Below, piece by piece: positions 1 to 5,418 of a stretch of DNA of 5,418 nt; position 1 is the stretch's first letter, and every line of letters starts with the position of its first letter. Source of the stretch: Desulfuromonadales bacterium (lineage in GTDB: Bacteria; Desulfobacterota; Desulfuromonadia; Desulfuromonadales; JACZKF01). The stretch covers positions 1 through 5,418 of the forward strand of contig JACZKF010000129.1 in NCBI GenBank assembly GCA_014860175.1, read 5' to 3'. The notes below the pieces were generated by a model that searched no databases, had not been told where the DNA came from, and saw only the letters and a program-made list of their open reading frames with translations. A program made the translations under genes and the position numbers.

Positions 1-502
1 GCTCGAAGCGGTCTTCTTCGGAACCGACCACTTCTCCCGCCAGCCCGCGGCGATGCGCCGCCCGCCAATTCTCTCCGATCTCCGGAAAGATCTCGTAGTG
101 GGAGCGGCCGAGGAGCTCCCGGCCAGCCAGACCAAACTCATCGAGCCAGCGCCGACTGACGGCGAGATAGCACATCTGGCGGTCGAACATGGCCAGGGCG
201 GCCGGAGCGTGGGCGATGAACAGCTGCAGCCGGCTCCGCTCCTCGGCCAGACGCGCCTCGCTGCGCTGCAGGGCGCCCAGAGCGCGGCGCACCAGCAGAT
301 CGATCAACAGGGCACTGCCGACGACGAACAGCCACCCCTTCCAGCTCTGCCAGCGGGTCAGATGGACCGGATCGTCGACCAGAGAGAGGAGCAGCCGGTC
401 GCCGAAATAAATCCACAGCAGTGACAAGGCCAGGTAGATCAGGGCGATGCGCCGGGCGGCGGTGATCGGATAACGGGAGTTCGTAAGTGAAGAGGGTATC
501 AC
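1..502 (-). CDS. Membrane-anchored PAS-domain sensor protein, N-terminal part (3' end beyond left edge)
   Basis: This frame is open from a GTG at 502-500 to the window edge, giving 167 complete codons. Residues 19-39 and 56-71 are hydrophobic and read as two transmembrane helices. They are separated by a short loop of about 20 residues containing the pattern GDRLL...DDP...TRWQSWKGW. This two-helix module is familiar as the N-terminus of many proteobacterial PAS sensor kinases and GGDEF/EAL proteins. A charged helix at about 76-92 ([15 protein letters not shown]) leads into a PAS domain from about residue 92 ([14 protein letters not shown], later [11 protein letters not shown]). The output domain is outside the window, so it could be a histidine kinase, a diguanylate cyclase or a phosphodiesterase. 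I chose GTG because the only in-frame ATGs lie inside the PAS domain and a start there would discard both membrane helices. It overlaps the upstream stop as GTGA, which suggests translational coupling. I see no good Shine-Dalgarno site. Identity as a PAS membrane sensor is fairly secure; its enzymatic activity is unknown. Confidence 0.8.
   Translation of the reverse strand, partial: MIPSSLTNSRYPITAARRIALIYLALSLLWIYFGDRLLLSLVDDPVHLTRWQSWKGWLFVVGSALLIDLLVRRALGALQRSEARLAEERSRLQLFIAHAPAALAMFDRQMCYLAVSRRWLDEFGLAGRELLGRSHYEIFPEIGENWRAAHRRGLAGEVVGSEEDRFE
499..502 (-). other. GTGA stop/start overlap (translational coupling junction)
   Basis: The TGA of the REC-PAS-GGDEF-EAL gene (501-499) shares bases with the GTG proposed as start of the next gene (502-500). 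The preceding bases on the minus strand (CTGTCCTCCCAA) contain no purine-rich ribosome binding site. Initiation here would therefore depend on ribosomes finishing the upstream gene. This supports the GTG start and co-transcription, but it is inferred from layout only. Confidence 0.6.
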
Positions 503-2637
503 TTGGGAGGACAGGCGTCCGCCGACGCCGCTTCAAGGAGCCTTGCCTGCCCTTGGACCAGTTCGGCGAAGGCCGACGCCGGTAGAGGCCGGCTGAACAG
601 ATATCCTTGATAGATGTCACACCCGCAGCCGGCAAGGAATGCCAGCTGTTCGTCGGTTTCGACCCCTTCGGCGACCGCGATCAATCCGAGGTTGTGGGCG
701 ATATCGATGACGCTGGTGACAACGGAGGCGCCGCTCGGGTCGGTGATCACGTCGTTAATAAAGGAACGATCGATCTTGAGGCTGTCAACGGGGAACCGGC
801 GCAAATAGTTGAGGCTCGAATAGCCGGTGCCGAAGTCGTCCAGGCTCAGCCCCACCCCCAGCTTTTTGAGAGCCAGCATGGTCCCCTCCGCTTTCCTGGG
901 ATCATCCATGACCATGCTCTCGGTCAACTCCAGCTCAAGATACCGTGGATCCAGGCCGACCTCCTGCAGAATGTTCTGCACCAGCTGCGGCAGGTCTCCT
1001 TTGCGAAACTGCCGGGCGGAAAGGTTGACTGCCACGCTCATCGGCGGCAATCCCTCCGCCTGCCAGGCCCGGTTCTGCCGACAGGCTTCCCGCAGGACCC
1101 AGCTGCCAAGGGGGACGATCAACCCGGTCTCCTCGGCCAGCGGGATGAAATCGGCCGGCGACACCATCCCCCGTTGAGGGTGATGCCAGCGGACCAGCGC
1201 CTCGCAGCCGACGACCCGGCCACTGGCCAGATCGACCTTGGGTTGATAATGGAGGCAAAACTCCTGACGTTCGAGCGCCTGGCGCAAGGCCCCTTCGAGT
1301 TCCAGTGTCTCGACGACACGTTGGTTCAACTCCGGAGAATAAAAAGAGAAGTTGCTGCTGTCGTGCTTCTTGGCCCGGTACATGGCCATATCGGCATTGC
1401 GGATCAGGGTCGAGCCATCGCTGCTGTCTTTGGGGTAGAGGCTGATACCAAGGCTGGCCGTCACCGTAATTTCCCGGCCGCCGATCTGGTAGGGGAAATT
1501 CAGTTGATCGAGAAGCTTTCTCGCCACCAGACCCACATCTTCCTCGCTGGCCACCTCGGCCAGCAGGACGACGAACTCATCCCCCCCCATCCGGGCGACG
1601 GTGTCCGCCTCGCGGACATTGAGCAGAAGACGCTCCGCCACGGCACACAACAGCTGATCGCCGAAATCGTGCCCCAGGCTGTCATTGAAGACTTTGAACC
1701 GGTCCAGGTCAAGCAGCAGCACCGCCACCAGACGCCCTGAGCGATGGGCGTAATGGAGCGACTGCGCCAAGCGATCCTGCAGCAGGGCGCGATTGGCCAG
1801 ACCGGTCAGCTCATCGTGGGTGGCCAGGTGCTCCAGCCGGATTTCGTAGCGCTTGCGCTCGGTGATATCGACGTCGAGACAGAAAAGCTCGGGTGCGCGG
1901 CCGGGGTTTTGCAGGACGACATGGCTGGAATAGACATCCACCCGTGTCCCATCTTTGCGCAGGAGGCGGAGTTCGGCGGCCGGAATGGCCTGACCTGTCG
2001 CCACCATTAATTCAAGGGCCGCCTTTACCTTTTCGCGCTCTGCCGGGGGGATGATCAGCTCGATCATGTTGCGCCCGATGGCCTCATCGGCCGTGTAGCC
2101 GTAGAATTTCTCGGAGGCCTGGTTCCAGTACAAGACCGTCCCGTCCATGGCATAGCCCTGACAAGCGATGGCCGGAACCTCCTGGAGCAGAGTGCGGAAA
2201 CGGTCCTCGCTTTCGCGCAGGGCACTTTCAATTTGTTGATGTTTCTGACGCAGGTTCCATTCTCGCAGGGCGCTTTGCACCGCCTTGGGCATGCGAGCGA
2301 AGGTTTCGGACGATTTGACGATGTAGTCGAAAGCGCCGTTTTTCATCGCTTCGACCGCCAGCTCCTCATTGCCGTAGGCGGTCATGATCAGCAGTGGAAA
2401 CGCTCTGTCTTCCCCGACATGGTGGTTCAGCACATCGGTGGCGCGGCCGTCGGGCAGATTCATGTCCATCAGCACGATGTCGGGCGGATTAGCGGCCACC
2501 GACCAGCGATACTCCTGCAGGGTGCTGACAACCTGTATTTTCACTCCCGGGCTTTGCGCCTTGAAGGCCCGGGAAATGGCTTCGGCGTGCGCCGCTTCAT
2601 CTTCGACAATAAGAACATCGATCCCCCCTTTACCCAT
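499..2637 (-). CDS. Response regulator with REC-PAS-GGDEF-EAL domains (cyclic di-GMP synthase/phosphodiesterase)
   Basis: This is a soluble 712-residue protein that couples receiver phosphorylation to cyclic di-GMP turnover. The REC domain (about 6-125) has acidic E12/D13, phosphoacceptor D58 ([11 protein letters not shown]), T86 and K108. The lysine is followed by Ser rather than the usual Pro. A helical linker leads to a PAS/PAC domain (about 138-262, ending [11 protein letters not shown]). The GGDEF domain (about 267-430) has metal-binding D310, N318 and D327 ([18 protein letters not shown]), the signature GGDEF at 351-355, and an inhibitory-site RxxD (R342-D345) at the standard spacing, so product inhibition is expected. 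The EAL domain (about 445-695) has E479 (EALVRW), N538 (VNLSARQF), ELTE 570-573, D600/D601 ([10 protein letters not shown]), K621 (KIDRSF) and E657 (AEGVET), so every catalytic motif I can check is present. Both activities look intact, and the net direction cannot be read from sequence. The ATG at 2637 is supported by a Shine-Dalgarno site. The gene follows the stand-alone receiver by 18 bases and overlaps the next gene by 4. The GGDEF glycines lie in a G8 run. Confidence 0.95.
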   Translation of the reverse strand: MGKGGIDVLIVEDEAAHAEAISRAFKAQSPGVKIQVVSTLQEYRWSVAANPPDIVLMDMNLPDGRATDVLNHHVGEDRAFPLLIMTAYGNEELAVEAMKNGAFDYIVKSSETFARMPKAVQSALREWNLRQKHQQIESALRESEDRFRTLLQEVPAIACQGYAMDGTVLYWNQASEKFYGYTADEAIGRNMIELIIPPAEREKVKAALELMVATGQAIPAAELRLLRKDGTRVDVYSSHVVLQNPGRAPELFCLDVDITERKRYEIRLEHLATHDELTGLANRALLQDRLAQSLHYAHRSGRLVAVLLLDLDRFKVFNDSLGHDFGDQLLCAVAERLLLNVREADTVARMGGDEFVVLLAEVASEEDVGLVARKLLDQLNFPYQIGGREITVTASLGISLYPKDSSDGSTLIRNADMAMYRAKKHDSSNFSFYSPELNQRVVETLELEGALRQALERQEFCLHYQPKVDLASGRVVGCEALVRWHHPQRGMVSPADFIPLAEETGLIVPLGSWVLREACRQNRAWQAEGLPPMSVAVNLSARQFRKGDLPQLVQNILQEVGLDPRYLELELTESMVMDDPRKAEGTMLALKKLGVGLSLDDFGTGYSSLNYLRRFPVDSLKIDRSFINDVITDPSGASVVTSVIDIAHNLGLIAVAEGVETDEQLAFLAGCGCDIYQGYLFSRPLPASAFAELVQGQARLLEAASADACPPK
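1581..1588 (-). repeat. G8 homopolymer within the GGDEF catalytic codons
   Basis: The coding strand reads ATG GGG GGG GAT GAG TTC across Met350 to Phe355, giving eight consecutive G (C8 on the plus strand). It encodes the two glycines of the GGDEF signature. Loss of one G would move translation into a frame that stops at 1502-1500, about 26-28 codons later, removing part of GGDEF and all of EAL. The tract is directly visible; any slippage is speculative. Confidence 0.9.
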
Positions 2638-2643
2638 GCCTTG

Positions 2644-2650
2644 CTCCTTT
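2644..2650 (-). promoter_or_regulatory. Ribosome binding site of the REC-PAS-GGDEF-EAL gene
   Basis: The minus strand reads AAAGGAG, six bases before the ATG at 2637-2635. It sits in the short gap after the preceding receiver gene. It fixes the start and shows that this gene can recruit ribosomes independently rather than relying only on coupling. Confidence 0.8.
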
Positions 2651-2655
2651 GCCGA

Positions 2656-3093
2656 TCAGAGATTCTGGTTCCACACCAGCCAGTAGTAGCCGAAGGCCTC
2701 CAGTAACTCGGAAAATTTGCCGAAATCCAGCGGCTTGACCAGATAGCTGTTGGCATGACAGTCGTATGCTTTGGCAATATCCGTCTCGGCCGCCGACGTC
2801 GTCAGAACCACCACGGGGATCCGGGCAAGGGCGGGATCGCCCTTGATCGTTTTCAGCACCTCCAGACCATCGACCCTCGGCATCCGCAGGTCGAGCAGGA
2901 TCAGGCCGGGGGTCGGCGAGAGATTCGGGTCGCTGTAGCCATTGCAGCGGTAGAGATAATCGAGGGCCTCCTGGCCGTCGACTACATGCTCCAACTGGTT
3001 GGCAATACGGGACTTTTCCATGTTTCTGCGGACAATCTCGGCATGGGCCGGATCGTCCTCGGCCAGCAATATGACAATCGGTTCGCCTTTCAT
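2656..3093 (-). CDS. Stand-alone Rcp1-type response regulator (single receiver domain)
   Basis: This 145-residue protein is one receiver domain with no output domain. It has the acidic pocket E12, D13, D14 (LAEDDPAHAEIVRRNME), phosphoacceptor D68 (LILLDLRMPRVDG), switch T98 (VVVLTTSA), aromatic Y117 and K120-P121 (NSYLVKPLDF). All residues needed for phosphorylation are present. The sequence style, with a long loop at about 50-60 before the D68 strand and a C-terminal FSELLEAFGYYWL helix, matches the Rcp1 family. That family was first known as the partner of cyanobacterial phytochrome Cph1 and often follows kinases lacking a receiver. Its ATG overlaps the kinase stop as ATGA, behind a very strong ribosome binding site. 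It is the obvious first partner of the upstream kinase. It may act through protein-protein contact, as a phosphate sink, or as a relay step towards the next gene. The family call is firm; the role is inferred from position. Confidence 0.93.
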   Translation of the reverse strand: MKGEPIVILLAEDDPAHAEIVRRNMEKSRIANQLEHVVDGQEALDYLYRCNGYSDPNLSPTPGLILLDLRMPRVDGLEVLKTIKGDPALARIPVVVLTTSAAETDIAKAYDCHANSYLVKPLDFGKFSELLEAFGYYWLVWNQNL

Positions 3094-5418
3094 TGTTCAA
3101 CACCTCCTTCACTGACGGCGGCAGGAAGGGTGAACCGGAACCGGCTCCCTTTCCCACACCCCTCGGATTCCACCCAGATCCGCCCCTTGTTCAATTCCAC
3201 AATGCGCTTGACCAGCGCCAGCCCCAATCCCGACCCCTGCGCCTCGCGGTTGAGCTGGTCAAAAAGGCCGAAAATCTTCTCCCTATAGCGCGGATCGATC
3301 CCGATACCGTTATCGCCGACCTGGAAGATCGGCCCTTCGGGCGTCTGCTCCACCCCAACCCTAATCTCCGGGATGGTGTCGGGCGATCGGTACTTGATCG
3401 CATTGTCAATCAGGTTTTGCCAGAGTTCCACCAGCCGCGAGCGCTCACCTAGAAGGGTGAGAGGAACGTCGGCGACCTGGACCTGCACGCCATGCTCCGC
3501 GACGGGGCCGGCCAGAATCGTCAACGCCTCATCGACCACCTGACAAAACGAGACCTGTTCCCTGGTGGAAGCCACCCGGCCGACCTGGGCAATCTGGAGC
3601 AGATCGGTCAATAGTCGCCCCATCCGGTCGGCGGCCATATGCATGTAGTACAGGTCCTTCCCGACCCTCTCCTGGTTGCCGGTTTCCAGATCTTTTTCGA
3701 GAAATCCGAGAAAGGTCTTGAAGGTGACCAGGGGGCTTCTCAGATCGTGGGAGACGGTGTAGGTGAAACGCTCCAGCTCGGCATTGTAATCGTCCAGTTC
3801 GGCGTTTTTGGCCCGGATCTCCGCCTCCCGCTTCTGACGCTCGGCGACTTCCTGCCGCAGGTCGGCGGTTCGCCGGCGCACCGTGCGCCGCAAGGTCCAG
3901 CTCCACAAAGAGGTGCCGAGCAACAGCAGCAAAATGGGGATCACGATCCAGAACGAAAGGCGCAAGATCTCCCGCAGGGGCAACGCCTGATTTTCATAAA
4001 CCCCGAGCCACTTGGCATAAATCTGCCGGTATTCGCCCGTGGCCTTGAGATTGGCCAGACCCTCCGAGAGCAGCGCCAGGAGCCGTTGATTCTTCTCCGG
4101 TACCGCATAGCAGTAGTCCGGAGAGCGAACCGAAAAGTCGGCGACCCGGAGATTTTTCCACCCCCGCTTGGCGATCCAGTAGTAGGCGGGGATGGTCGCG
4201 ACCAGAGCACAATCGTGTTCACCGGCAGCCAGCTGGGCCAGGGCCTCCTCCTGGCTCGCGACCAGGACGAGTTGATCGCCGTAGCCGAGTTCGACGGCAG
4301 CATCGTGCATGATGTCGCCCTGCATCACCAGAATCGACTTGCCGCCGAGCGCGGAGAGACTGCCGGGTATTTCTGAGTTGGCCCTGACCACAATGGCGTG
4401 GTTGACCACCGCGTGCGCCGGTGTGAAGCCGAAAGTTCGTTCCCGCTCCGGGGAGTAGAACATCCCCTGCACCACGTCAATTTCGTCCCGTGCCAGCGCC
4501 TCGCGAATCTCGCCCCAGGGACCGAGCCGGAACGTCACCTCGAGCCCCATCTGGCGGGCGATGGCCCGGGTCAGCTCGACGTTGTAGCCAGCCGGCTCGC
4601 CATTTTCGTCCAGGTACTCGAAGGGGGGATACTCACTGTCGCCGCCGACCACGATGCGGCTGCGCTCTTTCTGACCGGCCTCGAGCGGCCCGAACCATTT
4701 GGCATGCAGCCGGCGGAACGTGCCGTCGGCAATCACCAGCGACAGCCCTTCATTGAGCAGGCTGAGCAGCTGTTTGTCCCCCTCGCCCACGGCAAAGCAG
4801 AACGACTGGACAAACTCCGTCAGCGGCGGGCCGACCACCCTCAGGTTGCTCAGCCTTCCCTGCCTCATCAACTGCAGCGCGACCAGGCGTTGGACGATGA
4901 CGGCGTCGTGGCGCCCTTCGGAAAGTTCGCGCAGCGCCTCCTCGAAAGTGGCTGTGGTGACGACGGTGGCGCCAAGATTGCTGCGGCGCACGAACTCCTC
5001 GGCGTTGTCGCCGCGCATGACTGCCACCTGGCGGCCTGCAAGGTTGCCTAGGGTGCGGATCCCCATCTCCCCGTCACGAATGACGATGGTGCCGTGCATC
5101 GTCAGGTAGGGGAAGGTGAAATCGAAGAGCTGTTCTCTTTCGGGAGTTCGGCCGACCAGGGGGAGGACCTGGACCTCCCCGGCGGCCAGCATCTGCCGGA
5201 CTTCGCTCCAGGGACCGAGCTTGAAGGAGACCTCGCGCCCCATGGCCTGGAGGGAAGCGCGCAGCAGTTCCACAGAAAAGCCGTCCGGCTGCCCCTTGGC
5301 ATCGAGCAGGCAATAAGGTGGGTAGTCGTATTCGGTCGCGGATTGGATGACAGCCGCCGCGCGGGCCGGAGTCAGTTGCGGAGCTTCAGCCGGAGCGCTC
5401 TCGGGGTGAACAAAGAGC
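3090..5418 (-). CDS. Sensor histidine kinase with twin periplasmic solute-binding domains (5' end just beyond right edge)
   Basis: The frame is open to the right edge; a start at the internal GTG (5273) would cut through the first binding domain. I number from the first complete codon (L1, 5417-5415); 775 residues are visible. Residues 1-12 (LFVHPESAPAEA) look like the end of a signal peptide with an A-P-A cleavage site. Two SBP_bac_3 Venus-flytrap domains follow, at about 22-247 (YDYPPYCLLD, KLGPWSEV) and 254-474 (SEYPPFEYLDENGEPAGYN, RLGPWGEI). Both keep the Arg (94, 325; in TPERE/SPERE) and Asp (171, 402) that hold the backbone of amino acids in this family. One transmembrane helix lies at about 486-508. 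A charged coiled-coil helix at about 509-550 leads straight to HisKA with phosphoacceptor H557 (SHDLRSPL). The HATPase domain has N-box N668/N672 (WQNLIDNAIKY), DNGIGI with D702, and GSGLGLAL at 728-735. It resembles the input half of BvgS/EvgS but lacks PAS, receiver and HPt domains. It should autophosphorylate and pass phosphate to the receiver encoded next. The ligand is unknown. Confidence 0.94.
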   Translation of the reverse strand, partial: LFVHPESAPAEAPQLTPARAAAVIQSATEYDYPPYCLLDAKGQPDGFSVELLRASLQAMGREVSFKLGPWSEVRQMLAAGEVQVLPLVGRTPEREQLFDFTFPYLTMHGTIVIRDGEMGIRTLGNLAGRQVAVMRGDNAEEFVRRSNLGATVVTTATFEEALRELSEGRHDAVIVQRLVALQLMRQGRLSNLRVVGPPLTEFVQSFCFAVGEGDKQLLSLLNEGLSLVIADGTFRRLHAKWFGPLEAGQKERSRIVVGGDSEYPPFEYLDENGEPAGYNVELTRAIARQMGLEVTFRLGPWGEIREALARDEIDVVQGMFYSPERERTFGFTPAHAVVNHAIVVRANSEIPGSLSALGGKSILVMQGDIMHDAAVELGYGDQLVLVASQEEALAQLAAGEHDCALVATIPAYYWIAKRGWKNLRVADFSVRSPDYCYAVPEKNQRLLALLSEGLANLKATGEYRQIYAKWLGVYENQALPLREILRLSFWIVIPILLLLLGTSLWSWTLRRTVRRRTADLRQEVAERQKREAEIRAKNAELDDYNAELERFTYTVSHDLRSPLVTFKTFLGFLEKDLETGNQERVGKDLYYMHMAADRMGRLLTDLLQIAQVGRVASTREQVSFCQVVDEALTILAGPVAEHGVQVQVADVPLTLLGERSRLVELWQNLIDNAIKYRSPDTIPEIRVGVEQTPEGPIFQVGDNGIGIDPRYREKIFGLFDQLNREAQGSGLGLALVKRIVELNKGRIWVESEGCGKGSRFRFTLPAAVSEGGVEQ
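3101..3109 (-). promoter_or_regulatory. Strong ribosome binding site of the Rcp1-type receiver
   Basis: The minus strand reads AAGGAGGTG, a near-perfect match to the 16S rRNA 3' end, seven bases before the ATG at 3093-3091. It lies inside the last codons of the kinase gene (encoding EGGVEQ). Together with the ATGA overlap it predicts efficient translation, perhaps to make more receiver than kinase. The excess is inference. Confidence 0.85.
3996..5354 (-). other. Tandem duplication of the Venus-flytrap sensor domain
   Basis: The two binding domains of the kinase align with an offset of about 231 residues. VELLRASLQAMGREVSFKLG matches VELTRAIARQMGLEVTFRLG. The motifs PWSEV/PWGEI, TPERE/SPERE, EEALREL/EEALAQL, LHAKWFG/IYAKWLG and FCFAV/YCYAV line up in the same order. 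The copies are clearly diverged, so this is an old protein-level duplication rather than a recent DNA repeat. The first copy is less typical in its opening strand (YPPYCLL, with a Cys) and between domains of the pocket, so the two may differ in ligand or only one may bind. Confidence 0.85.

Noticed and set aside
53..424. A 123-codon plus-strand frame that could be the only complete gene at the left end
   Set aside because: The minus strand here encodes two clear membrane helices and a PAS domain. The plus-strand product has no hydrophobic core or recognisable motif.
138..635. A 165-codon minus-strand frame spanning the end of the GGDEF-EAL gene
   Set aside because: Its translation is Arg/Pro-rich and low in complexity. 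It overlaps the EAL C-terminus and the membrane-PAS gene, both of which give coherent protein domains in other frames.
607..1740. A 377-codon open frame on the plus strand, antisense to the GGDEF-EAL gene
   Set aside because: The opposite strand encodes an unbroken protein with every GGDEF and EAL motif. The plus-strand translation shows no recognisable domain and is Gly/Gln/Asp/His-rich, as expected from a shadow frame in GC-rich DNA. The same applies to the plus-strand frames at 3639-4376 and 4398-5051.
2638..2655. A possible promoter or terminator in the only intergenic gap
   Set aside because: The gap is 18 bases and is taken up by a Shine-Dalgarno site. There is no inverted repeat, T-run or room for promoter elements.
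3090..5418. Naming the kinase bvgS or evgS
   Set aside because: It shares only the twin flytrap input. It lacks the receiver and HPt domains of those proteins, and the following receivers are not BvgA/EvgA-type DNA-binding regulators.

Overview
The window lies entirely within one signal-transduction gene cluster on the minus strand. It contains no RNA gene, mobile element, CRISPR array or intergenic stretch longer than about 20 bases. The high GC content, E. coli-like strong Shine-Dalgarno sites and tightly overlapping genes fit a Gram-negative proteobacterium. The protein family mix (SBP-type sensor kinases, Rcp1-like single receivers, REC-PAS-GGDEF-EAL proteins) resembles the Desulfuromonas/Geobacter group. 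That placement is an impression from protein style and was not tested by search.

In the direction of transcription (high to low coordinates) the layout is as follows. (1) 5418-3090: a membrane histidine kinase with two tandem periplasmic solute-binding (Venus-flytrap) domains, one transmembrane helix, a short coiled-coil linker, and HisKA and HATPase domains. It has no receiver domain of its own, and its first few codons lie beyond the right edge. (2) 3093-2656: a stand-alone Rcp1-type receiver, overlapping the kinase by 4 bp. (3) 2637-499: a response regulator with a REC-PAS-GGDEF-EAL architecture and apparently complete synthase and phosphodiesterase motifs for cyclic di-GMP. (4) 502-1: the start of a second membrane sensor, with two transmembrane helices and then a PAS domain. 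It begins at a GTG that overlaps the previous stop by 4 bp and is cut by the left edge.

The spacing (4-bp overlap, 18-base gap, 4-bp overlap) argues for one polycistronic mRNA whose promoter lies to the right of the window. The simplest model is that a small periplasmic ligand, perhaps an amino acid, is sensed by the twin flytraps. The kinase would then phosphorylate one or both receivers, and the second receiver would pass the signal on to cyclic di-GMP turnover. The fourth gene would add another input. I see no clearly undescribed system. The points most worth checking are the direct flytrap-to-kinase coupling with no PAS or HAMP domain, the choice of partner between two receivers, and an 8-base G run inside the GGDEF catalytic codons.
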